Below are positions 1-8,106 of a DNA stretch of 64,000 bases, piece after piece. Each line of letters begins with the position of its first letter. The first letter of the stretch is position 1. The DNA is from JBMOKT01 sp049323895 (lineage in GTDB: Bacteria > Bacillota > Peptococcia > Peptococcales > BICA1-8), in NCBI GenBank assembly GCA_049323895.1, contig JBMOKT010000013.1:124001-188000 (forward strand). Direction: 5' to 3'. The position numbers were made by a program, and so were the translations under genes. The notes under the pieces are model-generated. The model was given only the letters and a program-made list of their open reading frames with translations. It was not told where the DNA came from and ran no database searches.

Positions 1-1070
1 CCCTTGAATCACCGTCAGCTATTTTAATAGAAGCTGATTCAGGACAAATTTTATTTGAGGAAAATTCCCATGAGCGCAGGGCTCCGGCAAGTGTAACAAA
101 AATTACTACTTTACTGGTTGCCATTGAAGCAATTAAAGAAGGCCGGGGCAGCTATGAAGATATTGTAGTAGCCAGCGAAAACGCTTGGAGGCTTGGAGGT
201 TCACAAATATATTTGGAACCTGGGGAGGAAATGACGTTAAAAGAATTGTTGATTGCAGTTGCAGTTGGGTCTGCAAATGATGCGTGTGTTGCAGTTGCTG
301 AACACCTTTATGGTTCACATGAGGCTTTTGTAGAGGCCATGAACGCTAAAGCCAAGCAATTAGGCTTAAAGGATACTAATTATGTTAATGCTTATGGTCT
401 TCCCGCCGAAGGACATTATACCTCTTCCTTTGATATAGCACAAATTGCCAGGGAAGCATTAAAGCATGAAGAAATACTGCAGCTCACATCCATAAAACAC
501 TATAGATTAAGGGAAGAGACAAGCAAACCATTTCAATTAGATAATACTAATAAGCTTTTGTGGTGGTATAAAGGAGCAGATGGTTTTAAAACAGGCTGGA
601 TTGGTGAAGAATCGGGCTTTTGTTTAGCCTCAACTGCCCAAAGAGACGGATTAAGGCTTATTTCAGTTGTTTTAGGCGCTCCCCAGGCGAAAGGCAACTT
701 CCGAGACAGTATGATTTTATTTAACCATGGATTTGCGTCTTTTGCCTTCAAAGAATTTATTAAACAGGACCAGGAGATTGTCCAGGTTAAAGTGGGAAAA
801 GGGACTCAAGAATATATTTCGGGCATTGCCAACACTAGGGTTGGCTTAGTAATACCTAAGGGTAACGATCAAGCATTAACGACTAAAATAGAAGCAGCAC
901 CAATAGTTCATGCACCCATAGAGAAGGGCCAAGTAATAGGGAAGATTACCATTTTAAAAGAAAATGAGCCGCTAAAAGAATTCGACATCGTAGCAAAGGA
1001 AGGTATAGCACAGGGAAGTATTTGGCGTCAATACCATAAACTCTTTAGAGAAATGATGGATTTTGATTGA
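1..1070 (+). CDS. dacF: D-alanyl-D-alanine carboxypeptidase DacF (5' end cut by window)
   Basis: Low-molecular-weight penicillin-binding protein that trims the terminal D-Ala from peptidoglycan stem peptides outside the membrane. The frame is open from position 3, so the signal peptide lies outside the window. The three catalytic motifs of the PBP5 family are visible: SVTK at 90-101 with the acylated serine, SAN at 270-278, and KTG at 588-596. The C-terminal third fits the beta-rich PBP5 C-terminal domain and may end in an amphipathic anchor. It sits directly upstream of the spoIIA operon, as dacF does in Bacillus, where it is a forespore gene for spore cortex modification. The identity is secure for the family; the dacF name rests on the neighbours. 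Confidence 0.9.
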   Translation, partial: LESPSAILIEADSGQILFEENSHERRAPASVTKITTLLVAIEAIKEGRGSYEDIVVASENAWRLGGSQIYLEPGEEMTLKELLIAVAVGSANDACVAVAEHLYGSHEAFVEAMNAKAKQLGLKDTNYVNAYGLPAEGHYTSSFDIAQIAREALKHEEILQLTSIKHYRLREETSKPFQLDNTNKLLWWYKGADGFKTGWIGEESGFCLASTAQRDGLRLISVVLGAPQAKGNFRDSMILFNHGFASFAFKEFIKQDQEIVQVKVGKGTQEYISGIANTRVGLVIPKGNDQALTTKIEAAPIVHAPIEKGQVIGKITILKENEPLKEFDIVAKEGIAQGSIWRQYHKLFREMMDFD

Positions 1071-1077
1071 ATTCTGA

Positions 1078-1105
1078 CAGGTCTGCCTCACGGCAGACCT
1101 GTTTA
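1078..1105 (+). terminator. Hairpin after dacF
   Basis: A perfect 10-bp stem (1078-1087 with 1092-1101) closes a 4-nt loop. Only three T follow before mixed sequence, so termination may be partial and some dacF transcripts could run into spoIIAA. Confidence 0.55.
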
Positions 1106-1146
1106 CATAACTTCTGTTTCTTCGACATTATTTTTTCCAAATTTTA

Positions 1147-1173
1147 GCAGGAAACTAAAAATAAGTGTAGAAT
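1147..1173 (+). promoter_or_regulatory. SigH-type promoter of the spoIIA operon
   Basis: GCAGGAAAC (1147-1155), an 11-nt spacer, then GTAGAAT (1167-1173). This matches the Bacillus SigH pattern RnAGGAwWW-N11/12-RnnGAAT at all but one position. It lies 35 nt before the spoIIAA start. SigH control of spoIIA is established in Bacillus; the site here is inferred from motif and position. Confidence 0.6.
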
Positions 1174-1207
1174 ATTTTTCTTAATTGACAATAGGAGGAT
1201 GAAGTTA

Positions 1208-1534
1208 ATGGTTCTACTGAAAATTAAAAATGATAACCTCATAGTAAAGATATCAGGGGATTTGGATTTAGTTTTAGCCAAAGAGTTCAGGGACCATGTT
1301 GATAAGGTTTTGTTGGACAGGCCTGTAAAAAACCTGATTTTAGATTTTTCTGACGTTGATTTTATCGACAGTTCCGGATTAGGAGCCATTTTAGGACGGT
1401 ATAAAATAATGCAGCAGCGCAGTGGTAAAATGTCAATTATTGGTGTCAAAAAGTCAGTATACCGTGTCTTAGAGCTATCGGGTATATTAAGAATAATTCC
1501 AACCTTCAGAGTAGAAGAACAAAAGGAGGCTTAA
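1208..1534 (+). CDS. spoIIAA: Anti-sigma F factor antagonist SpoIIAA
   Basis: STAS-domain partner-switch protein. In the forespore, unphosphorylated SpoIIAA displaces SigF from SpoIIAB. The 108-residue protein carries the DSSGLG motif at about residues 54-59, with the phosphorylated serine predicted at Ser55, followed by the family-typical helix AILGRY. I chose the ATG at 1208 because AGGAGG at 1193-1198 directly abuts the in-frame ATG at 1199 and is 9 nt from the second. The next gene, spoIIAB, starts 2 nt after its stop. Gene order and motif make the call firm. Confidence 0.95.
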   Translation: MVLLKIKNDNLIVKISGDLDLVLAKEFRDHVDKVLLDRPVKNLILDFSDVDFIDSSGLGAILGRYKIMQQRSGKMSIIGVKKSVYRVLELSGILRIIPTFRVEEQKEA

Positions 1535-1536
1535 AC

Positions 1537-1992
1537 ATGCAGAAAAATAAGAAAAACCACATTAAACTTGAGTTTATGAGCTTGCCAGAGAATGTAGCCC
1601 TGGCAAGGGTTCTAATTTCCAGCCTGGTTGCCCAGGTGGATACTACCCTAAATGACCTAGAGGAAATTAAAGTTGCAGTTTCCGAAGGAGTATCAAATGC
1701 CATCATTCACGGCTACCAAAATAATCAAAATGGCATTGTTGCCATAGAGGCTAATATAATTGATGAAAAGTTAGAAGTTATTATTGAAGACAAAGGAATT
1801 GGAATAGAGGATATAGACCAGGCAATGACACCGACCTTTACTACGGACCCTGATCGAATGGGACTGGGCTTTGTCTTTATGAAATCTTTTATGGACAATG
1901 TAGAGGTTATTTCTCAAAAAGGAAACGGAACCAAAGTTGTTCTGGTAAAATCATTAATAAACAATGGGTCATGTACCCAAGTTGCAAATTAA
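1537..1992 (+). CDS. spoIIAB: Anti-sigma F factor / serine kinase SpoIIAB
   Basis: GHKL-fold protein kinase that holds SigF inactive and phosphorylates SpoIIAA. The 151-residue protein has the three Bergerat-fold boxes: the N-box (SEGVSNAIIHGY), the G1 box (DKGIGIED) and the G2 box (MGLGFVFMKSF). Its length is close to the Bacillus protein (146). A strong AAGGAGG at 1523-1529 precedes the ATG. It lies between spoIIAA and sigF, its two binding partners, in the standard operon order. No key residue appears to be missing. Confidence 0.95.
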   Translation: MQKNKKNHIKLEFMSLPENVALARVLISSLVAQVDTTLNDLEEIKVAVSEGVSNAIIHGYQNNQNGIVAIEANIIDEKLEVIIEDKGIGIEDIDQAMTPTFTTDPDRMGLGFVFMKSFMDNVEVISQKGNGTKVVLVKSLINNGSCTQVAN

Positions 1993-2002
1993 GGTGTGAA
2001 TT

Positions 2003-2788
2003 ATGAATGTAAGATTATCGGAAATGAATTTACCCAGATTCCCATTATTATCAGATGAAGAAATGTCATCATTACTTTTAAAGGCAAAAAAAGGAGACCA
2101 TGATGCCCGAGAAAGGCTGGTTAACTGCAATCTCCGCTTAGTGTTTAACCTTGTACAACGATTTGCCAATAGAGGATACGAAATCGAAGATTTATTTCAA
2201 ATAGGTACTATAGGTTTGATTAAAGCAATTGATAAGTTTGATACTACTTATAATGTTAAATTTTCTACATATGCTGTACCAATGATCGTTGGTGAAATAC
2301 GCAGATTCCTTAGAGATGATAATCCTGTCAAAGTAAGCAGATCTTTAAAGGAAACTGCTTATAAAGTAAACAAATGCCGTGACAGTCTTACTACGGAATT
2401 GGGACGGGAACCTAAAATAAGTGAAATTGCAGAAGCCCTGGAAATGAATATCGAAGATATCGTTACAGCTTTAGAAGCAGTACAAGCACCCACTTCTATC
2501 CATGAAACTTTGTACCAAGATGATGGGGACCCTATTTATGTTTTAGATCAGTTAACCAAGGATACTGAAGAAGAACCCCAGTGGTTTGATAAATTAGCTC
2601 TAAAGGAAATCTTAAACAAACTGCCTACAAAAGAAAAAGAAGTTTTGTTGTTGAGATTTTTTCAGGATAAGACCCAAACTGAGGTAGCTGAAAATGTTGG
2701 ACTTTCCCAAGTCCAAGTCTCCCGCATTGAGCGGCAGGCTTTACGCAAAATAAGGGCCTTAATGAACCAAGAACCTAACATATCCTAA
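2003..2788 (+). CDS. sigF: RNA polymerase sporulation sigma factor SigF
   Basis: First forespore-specific sigma factor. The 261 residues show the sigma-70 layout: region 1.2/2 (LVNCNLRLVFNLVQRF, EIEDLFQIGTIGLIKAID), the region 2.4 segment ending VGEIRRFLRDD, then region 3 and region 4 with a helix-turn-helix (TQTEVAENVGLSQVQVSRIE). It is the last gene of the spoIIA operon and starts 10 nt after spoIIAB, behind AAGGTG. Two hairpin terminators follow. The operon position separates it from SigG, which it resembles in sequence. Confidence 0.95.
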   Translation: MNVRLSEMNLPRFPLLSDEEMSSLLLKAKKGDHDARERLVNCNLRLVFNLVQRFANRGYEIEDLFQIGTIGLIKAIDKFDTTYNVKFSTYAVPMIVGEIRRFLRDDNPVKVSRSLKETAYKVNKCRDSLTTELGREPKISEIAEALEMNIEDIVTALEAVQAPTSIHETLYQDDGDPIYVLDQLTKDTEEEPQWFDKLALKEILNKLPTKEKEVLLLRFFQDKTQTEVAENVGLSQVQVSRIERQALRKIRALMNQEPNIS

Positions 2789-2815
2789 AAGCCGGTATAA
2801 TAAGCCGGCTTTTTC
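2787..2815 (+). terminator. Terminator after sigF, first hairpin
   Basis: A 9-bp stem (2787-2795 with 2805-2813) with a 9-nt loop and the T-rich 3' arm typical of intrinsic terminators. It starts in the sigF stop codon region. Confidence 0.75.
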
Positions 2816-2819
2816 TAAC

Positions 2820-2841
2820 AAACGCCTGTCAAGGCGTTTTT
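2820..2841 (+). terminator. Terminator after sigF, second hairpin
   Basis: An 8-bp stem (AAACGCCT, 2820-2827, with AGGCGTTT, 2832-2839) and a 4-nt loop, followed by T and A residues. The AACGCC/GGCGTT core recurs in the terminators at 13507 and 28564. Together with the hairpin at 2787 it separates spoIIA from spoVA transcription. Confidence 0.7.
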
Positions 2842-2904
2842 ACTTTTTTATAATGGCATAATTAATTTTACTTGAGCAGATAATACATAGGGAGGTGATA
2901 AAGA

Positions 2905-3555
2905 ATGGACTTAAATGAAATAAAGAAAAGAATTGCTGATAGAGAACAAGAATTGATTAATATAAAGAATAAGTCTGATAGTCAGGTAGATCAGATTAAT
3001 CTAGCTTTACAAGAGGATTATCAAGCACTGGTATTTTATGAAGTAAACTCTGAAAGTAAAAATAGAAATGAGATTCGTCAACTTAGGACAATGGTATCAA
3101 GACAGCAAAATCTCCTGAAAAAATACCAGCAAATTCGATTCGGTAAATTAGTATATAAAAATGCACCCAAGATTCCTGTCTTGAAAAATGCCATATTAGC
3201 TTTTTTAGTAGGGGGAACTATTTGTGCTATAGGACAAGTTATACTTAATGCTATTGTTGCAAATGGGGTCGCGACTAAGGAAGCCACATCAATTACGGGA
3301 ATTATTATGGTCTTTGCAGGAGCCCTTCTAACAGGAATCGGTATTTATGATGAAATTGGACGTTTTGGTGGTGCAGGCTCTATGGTGCCAATTACCGGCT
3401 TTGCCAATTCAATCGTTTCACCGGCCCTTGAGTTTAAAAAGGAGGGTTATGTATACGGTATAGGAGCAAAGGTTTTCACAATTGCAGGTCCGGTTTTGCT
3501 TTACGGAAGTTTAGTATCAGTAATTATTGGTTTGCTCTACTACTTTTTAGGCTAG
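2905..3555 (+). CDS. spoVAC: Stage V sporulation protein AC with N-terminal extension
   Basis: Membrane protein of the SpoVA dipicolinate channel; in Bacillus SpoVAC acts as a mechanosensitive channel in the inner spore membrane. Residues about 94-216 match the family: a first membrane helix beginning LAFLVGGTICAIGQ, then further hydrophobic segments around 128-148 and 190-215. Family members are usually about 150 residues, so this 216-residue protein has roughly 80 extra residues in front. They are charged, Gln/Asn-rich and probably helical or coiled coil. The start is well supported by GGAGGTGAT at 2891-2899, 5 nt before the ATG. It is the first gene of spoVAC-AD-AEB-AEA-AF. Confidence 0.9.
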   Translation: MDLNEIKKRIADREQELINIKNKSDSQVDQINLALQEDYQALVFYEVNSESKNRNEIRQLRTMVSRQQNLLKKYQQIRFGKLVYKNAPKIPVLKNAILAFLVGGTICAIGQVILNAIVANGVATKEATSITGIIMVFAGALLTGIGIYDEIGRFGGAGSMVPITGFANSIVSPALEFKKEGYVYGIGAKVFTIAGPVLLYGSLVSVIIGLLYYFLG

Positions 3556-3564
3556 GAGTTGGAA

Positions 3565-4590
3565 GTGAAAATGGCAAACAAGAAAATAGGTAAGCAAACA
3601 ATAAATTTTTCAAGCCCCTCCTCAATATTATCCTATGCTTCTATTGTAGGGCCGAAAGAGGGACAAGGACCTTTAGGTACAGGATTTGATTATGTATTGG
3701 AGAGTAATCTAGATAAGGAAAAATCCTGGGAAAAAGCGGAACAAAAAATGCTGGAACATAGCTTACATTTAGCACTTGCCAAAGCAAACCTGCTGCCTCA
3801 GGATTTAGATTATTTTTTAGCTGGGGATTTACTAAACCAAATTATATCCTCAAGTTTTACTGCCAGGTCTTTAGGGATACCGTATCTTGGTCTTTATGGA
3901 GCTTGTTCTACTTTAGTAGAAGGATTAATCATAGGAACTATATTGATTGACGGTGGTTATGGACAAAAGGTAGGGGTCGGTTCATGCAGTCATCATGACA
4001 CTGCAGAAAGACAACTCCGTTACCCAACGGAACTGGGAGTACAGAGAACTATGACCGCCCAATGGACAGTAACAGGCAGCGGATCATTTATTCTAGGTAA
4101 TACTTCTAATGGAGCCGACTTAAAGATTACCCAGGGTATTATCGGAAAAGTAGTAGATTTAGGGCAGGCAAATGCCATGGATATGGGTTCTGCAATGGCC
4201 CCTGCTGCTGCTGATACTATTGTTAGATATTTTGAAGATACTGGCAGACAACCTAAGGATTTTGATTTAATAATAACTGGGGATTTAGGTAATATTGGCA
4301 GGATCCTTTGTCAGGAACTTGTACTGGAAAAGGGATATAATATTTCAGACAACTACACTGATTGCGGTGTATTAATCTATGACCCCAAACAGGATACCCA
4401 TGCCGGAGGCAGTGGCTGCGGTTGTTCAGCAAGTGTACTGGCAGGATACCTGTTGCCTGAAATGAATAAGGGAAAGTTTAGGAATATCTTCCTTTTGGCC
4501 ACAGGAGCCCTGCTCAGTCCAACCAGTACCCAACAGGGGGAAACAATTCCTGGGATAGCGCATGGTGTAATAATACAAGGGAAAGGTTAG
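3565..4590 (+). CDS. spoVAD: Stage V sporulation protein AD
   Basis: Soluble, thiolase-fold SpoVA subunit that binds dipicolinic acid on the outer face of the inner spore membrane. The N-terminal GKQTINF and the GPKEGQGPLG stretch are typical of the family, as are the FTARSLGIPYLGLYGACST region and the C-terminal GGSGCGCSASV. Length is about 341 residues, normal for the family. The start is uncertain: AGGAG at 3554-3558 fits GTG 3565 (6-nt gap), while ATG 3571 (12-nt gap) and TTG 3559 are also in frame. It lies between spoVAC and spoVAEB. Confidence 0.93.
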   Translation: MKMANKKIGKQTINFSSPSSILSYASIVGPKEGQGPLGTGFDYVLESNLDKEKSWEKAEQKMLEHSLHLALAKANLLPQDLDYFLAGDLLNQIISSSFTARSLGIPYLGLYGACSTLVEGLIIGTILIDGGYGQKVGVGSCSHHDTAERQLRYPTELGVQRTMTAQWTVTGSGSFILGNTSNGADLKITQGIIGKVVDLGQANAMDMGSAMAPAAADTIVRYFEDTGRQPKDFDLIITGDLGNIGRILCQELVLEKGYNISDNYTDCGVLIYDPKQDTHAGGSGCGCSASVLAGYLLPEMNKGKFRNIFLLATGALLSPTSTQQGETIPGIAHGVIIQGKG

Positions 4591-4598
4591 GGGATAAA

Positions 4599-4961
4599 AT
4601 GTTTGAGAATATATTTAATGCTTTTCTTATCGGTGGAATTATTTGTGTTATAGGTCAGTTAATAATGGATTTAACCCCGTTTGTAATTACCCCGGCTCAT
4701 GTATTAGTTGGTTATGTGACAATAGGTGCTCTGGTAAGTGCTGTAGGTTTATATGAGCCTTTGGTGAATTTTGCTGGTGCAGGTGCTACAATTCCCCTCT
4801 CAGGTTTTGGACATTCTTTGGCTCAAGGTGCTATAGAAGGCGTAAAGACAAAAGGAATACTTGGTGCAATTGGTGGTGGAATTGAGGCAACGGCTGCCGG
4901 GGTAGTTGCTGCCATAATTTTAGGTTTTTCCATGGCTACCATATTTAATCCTAAAGGGTGA
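4599..4961 (+). CDS. spoVAEB: Stage V sporulation protein AE, membrane subunit (SpoVAEb)
   Basis: Small integral membrane protein of the SpoVA channel, 120 residues, homologous to SpoVAC: both share an IGGIICxIGQ-type first helix and a GAGATIPLSGFGHSLA / GAGSMVPITGFANS segment. About three hydrophobic segments are visible. It starts 8 nt after spoVAD and its stop overlaps the start region of the next gene. Length and operon position match SpoVAEb of other spore formers. Confidence 0.92.
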   Translation: MFENIFNAFLIGGIICVIGQLIMDLTPFVITPAHVLVGYVTIGALVSAVGLYEPLVNFAGAGATIPLSGFGHSLAQGAIEGVKTKGILGAIGGGIEATAAGVVAAIILGFSMATIFNPKG

Positions 4962-4966
4962 AATTT

Positions 4967-5563
4967 ATGAATCGTAATGTAATTATTATTACCGACGGTG
5001 ATTCAGTAGCACAGCATGCAGTAGAGACTGCTGCCAGGAATATAAATGCCAGAACAATTTCAGCATCGGGGGGAAATCCTACACCTCTGAATGGCAAAGA
5101 GATAGTAGAATTAATAAAACAGGCGGAACATGATCCTGTTGTTGTGATGTTTGATGATAGAGGATCCCCACAAAAAGGTGAAGGAGAAACGGCTTTAGAA
5201 GTTGTAGCCCGGCATCCTGAGATAAATGTTCTGGGGGCAGTGGCTGTTGCATCCAATACAGATGTGGAAGGCGTTAAATGTGATTGTTCAGTTACAAGAA
5301 CAGGCGAAATAATAGAAGCATCAGTTGATAAAACAGGAGATCCTTGCTGGCATTCCAAAAATATATTAGGTGATACAGTAGATATTTTAAATAAACTTGA
5401 AATACCCATTATAGTTGGAATAGGTGATGTAGGAAAAATGGATGGTAAGGATGATTATCATCGCGGGGCGAAAATTACTACTAAAGCTTTGGAATATATA
5501 ATTAATCAGGGAGACTTCAATGATGGGTCAACTGGATACGAAACAGGATGTAAAGGTAAATAA
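4967..5563 (+). CDS. spoVAEA: Stage V sporulation protein AE, soluble subunit (SpoVAEa)
   Basis: Soluble SpoVA operon protein of about 198 residues with a Rossmann/TOPRIM-like look: an N-terminal strand (VIIITDGD), a central VVVMFDDRGSPQKGEGE and a later IIVGIGDVGKMDG. Its biochemical role is not established in the family. ATG 4967 is preferred over GTG 4958 because AAAGGG at 4953-4958 then has an 8-nt gap and GTG 4958 would overlap the preceding stop. The 3' end overlaps the spoVAF start by 44 nt. Confidence 0.88.
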   Translation: MNRNVIIITDGDSVAQHAVETAARNINARTISASGGNPTPLNGKEIVELIKQAEHDPVVVMFDDRGSPQKGEGETALEVVARHPEINVLGAVAVASNTDVEGVKCDCSVTRTGEIIEASVDKTGDPCWHSKNILGDTVDILNKLEIPIIVGIGDVGKMDGKDDYHRGAKITTKALEYIINQGDFNDGSTGYETGCKGK

Positions 5564-7070
5564 AAAGCTTGATGAAAATGCTGCTATTTTAGACAGGGAA
5601 TTAGGCGTAGGGAAAAGTTACGATGTAATAAGAAAAGATATTGATGTTGCAGGAAAAAAAGGAGTCTTGTATTTTGTAGATGGGTTTGCCAAAGATGACA
5701 TCATGTTATGGATTTTACAGACCCTCGCAAAAGTAGAAAAAGAGGATCTTACTGTTAATCCCCTGCAAAAATTAACTACAAAATATATTAATTACATCGA
5801 AACAGATGTATCTGACCAATTGGATAAGATAATAATAGCCGTTTTATCAGGCAGCATTGCCTTGTTTATTGATGGCATTGAACAAGGAATAATTATTGAC
5901 GCCAGGGAGTACCCGTCCAGGGGACCACAGGAGCCGGATATTGAGAGGGTGAGCAGGGGCTCTAGGGATGGCTTTGTGGAGACCTTGGTGTTCAATTCAG
6001 CTTTAATCAGGCGTAGAATCAGGGATCCCAAACTGAGAATGGAAATATTGCAGGTTGGTCGCAGATCCAATACCGATGTTATAATCAGCTTTATCGAAGA
6101 TATAGCAAATCCTGATTTAGTTGCTCAGATTAAGGAAAAGTTACAAATAATAAATATAGATGGACTTCCTATGGCAGAAAAATCGGTAGAAGAACTGATT
6201 GTCCCCGGAAGTTACTGGAATCCTTTTCCCAAGGTTAGATATACGGAAAGACCTGATGTTGCAGCAGTTCACCTGCTGGAAGGACATATCCTACTAATTG
6301 TAGACACATCACCAAGCATCATAATTTTACCTACAACTTACTTCCATCATGTACAGCATGCGGAAGAATATAGACAAAATCCCAGCATTGGGGTCTATCT
6401 AAGATGGGTTAGGTTCTTTGGAATTATTTCCTCCTTGTTTATTTTACCCCTCTGGTATTTAGTATCTATGCAGCCAGAACTGCTACCTGAAGGGCTGCAA
6501 TATCTAGGTCCTGAAAAGACTGGAAACGTGCCTTTACTAGTGCAAATTATACTAGTGGAGATAGGAATTGATTTAATTAGAATGGCTGCAATACATACGC
6601 CGTCGCCCTTGGCTACAGCTTTAGGTTTAATAGCTGCATTTTTAATTGGTGATGTAGCTATAACAATAGGATTGTTTGCACCGGAAGTCATTCTCTATGG
6701 CGCATTAGCAGCCGTAGGCACTTTTGCTACTCCAAGTTTTGAATTAGGATTGGCTAATCGTTATATAAGGTATGTTTTATTGTTCTCAGTTGCCATATTT
6801 GGTTTTCCGGGATTTTTAGGAGGATTGACTGCAGTATTTCTGTTCCTGGCTTTTATGAAATCCTATGGAATTCCCTATCTCTGGCCGTTAATTCCCTTGG
6901 ATTGGAGAGCTTTAAAAACCATCCTGGTCCGATCACCAGTGCCTATCCAAAATATTCGTCCGGAAATATTAAAACCAATTGATAAATCTAGGCAAAAAGG
7001 TGGCACAATTCCCTTTCCTGCTAAGAAACCTAAACTTAAATGGAAGAAAAAAAAGGAGGACTCTGAATAA
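5520..7070 (+). CDS. spoVAF: Spore germination-type protein SpoVAF (GerA A-subunit family)
   Basis: Homologue of the GerAA/GerBA germinant receptor A subunits, encoded last in the spoVA operon. It has a long soluble N-terminal region (about residues 1-290) with FVDGFAKDDIM near residue 55 and the family hallmark YTERPDV near 240. Several membrane helices follow at about 300-470, and the tail is very basic. At 516 residues it is slightly longer than the Bacillus protein. ATG 5520 and ATG 5523 are both possible with AGGGAG at 5508-5513. In Bacillus SpoVAF helps germination as part of a channel or receptor assembly; that role is inferred here. Confidence 0.9.
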   Translation: MMGQLDTKQDVKVNKKLDENAAILDRELGVGKSYDVIRKDIDVAGKKGVLYFVDGFAKDDIMLWILQTLAKVEKEDLTVNPLQKLTTKYINYIETDVSDQLDKIIIAVLSGSIALFIDGIEQGIIIDAREYPSRGPQEPDIERVSRGSRDGFVETLVFNSALIRRRIRDPKLRMEILQVGRRSNTDVIISFIEDIANPDLVAQIKEKLQIINIDGLPMAEKSVEELIVPGSYWNPFPKVRYTERPDVAAVHLLEGHILLIVDTSPSIIILPTTYFHHVQHAEEYRQNPSIGVYLRWVRFFGIISSLFILPLWYLVSMQPELLPEGLQYLGPEKTGNVPLLVQIILVEIGIDLIRMAAIHTPSPLATALGLIAAFLIGDVAITIGLFAPEVILYGALAAVGTFATPSFELGLANRYIRYVLLFSVAIFGFPGFLGGLTAVFLFLAFMKSYGIPYLWPLIPLDWRALKTILVRSPVPIQNIRPEILKPIDKSRQKGGTIPFPAKKPKLKWKKKKEDSE

Positions 7071-7156
7071 AGGGTTCTCTTATTTTTGTATAAAAAAACC
7101 AAAAAATGTTAAAAATCATAGATATGCACGATGTTTAGACACTGAGGAGGAAAAAC

Positions 7157-8104
7157 ATGGTTAAAATAGGAATACCCCGCGCCTTATGTTATTATAAATA
7201 TTTTCCTTTATGGAATCATTTTTTTTCATGTCTTGGATTGGAAGTTGTTGAATCTCCTTCCACCAATAAGATTCTTTTTGATAAAGGAGCCAAGTATGTA
7301 GTTGATGAAGCTTGTCTACCGGTTAAAGTATACTTTGGTCATGTTAACAATTTAAAGGATAAGGTGGATTATATTTTTGCCCCCCGTATTGTAAGTACTG
7401 AAAAAAGGAAATACACCTGTCCTAAATTTATGGGTATTCCCGATATGTTGTTAAGTATTGATAACCTGCCCCAAATTATTGGACCTACTATTGATTTAAC
7501 AAAGAATGAAAAGAATATTTATCAAATAGTCTGGGATATCGGCAGAAAATTCCACAATAACCCTCTCAAGGTATTTAATGCCTGGCAGAACGCTGTGAGG
7601 GAACTAAATAAATATAATGGAGAATGGATGTCAGGTAATATTCCCAAAGAACTAAAAATCAATCACGTACCTGAAGAGGAGGGACAACTGAATATTGCCG
7701 TATTGGGTCATGAGTATATTCTTTATGACAAGCATTTAAGTATGAATTTACTTCAGAAGTTAGCAGAATTAAAAATATCGGTATTTACTACGGAAATGGT
7801 TGTTCCTAAAAATAAAGAAGCCGAAGTAAAGAAACTTCCCAAAAAAATATTTTGGGATTTCGGCAGTGATGCTGTAGGTGCTGCCTTTCATTACAGTAGA
7901 AATAAAAAAATTTCCGGGCTAATAAATATTAGCTCCTTTGGCTGCGGACCAGATTCTATGACTAACAGTATGATTACTCATTTTTTAAAGAAAAATTGCA
8001 GCAAGCCCTTTTTAAATCTAATAATAGATGAACATACCGGTGAGGCGGGCATTAATACAAGAATTGAAGCCTTTTATGACTTATTAAAGAGAAGGGTGGG
8101 TTAA
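7157..8104 (+). CDS. Acyl-CoA dehydratase activase-related protein (DUF2229/HgdB-like), first subunit
   Basis: A 315-residue cytoplasmic protein of the DUF2229 family, related to the D-component (HgdB) fold of 2-hydroxyacyl-CoA dehydratases. Family signs are the N-terminal IGIPRALCYYKYFPLW, the conserved cysteine in VDEACLPVK, and the C-terminal FGCGPDSM and DEHTGEAGINTR segments. A good GAGGAGG precedes the ATG. It opens a tight three-gene set, with the next start 3 nt after its stop and the activase ATPase third. The substrate is unknown. In other clostridia these parts occur as one long fused protein. Confidence 0.78.
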   Translation: MVKIGIPRALCYYKYFPLWNHFFSCLGLEVVESPSTNKILFDKGAKYVVDEACLPVKVYFGHVNNLKDKVDYIFAPRIVSTEKRKYTCPKFMGIPDMLLSIDNLPQIIGPTIDLTKNEKNIYQIVWDIGRKFHNNPLKVFNAWQNAVRELNKYNGEWMSGNIPKELKINHVPEEEGQLNIAVLGHEYILYDKHLSMNLLQKLAELKISVFTTEMVVPKNKEAEVKKLPKKIFWDFGSDAVGAAFHYSRNKKISGLINISSFGCGPDSMTNSMITHFLKKNCSKPFLNLIIDEHTGEAGINTRIEAFYDLLKRRVG

Positions 8105-8106
8105 TA

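Noticed and set aside
2856..2885. SigG-like GCATA-N18-GATAATA before spoVAC
   Set aside because: The motif fits well, but the implied transcript start would fall inside the Shine-Dalgarno at 2891, so the site could not serve this start properly.
6979..7164. Small frame bridging the end of spoVAF and the following gap
   Set aside because: It mostly overlaps spoVAF in another frame, has no ribosome site, and is low complexity.
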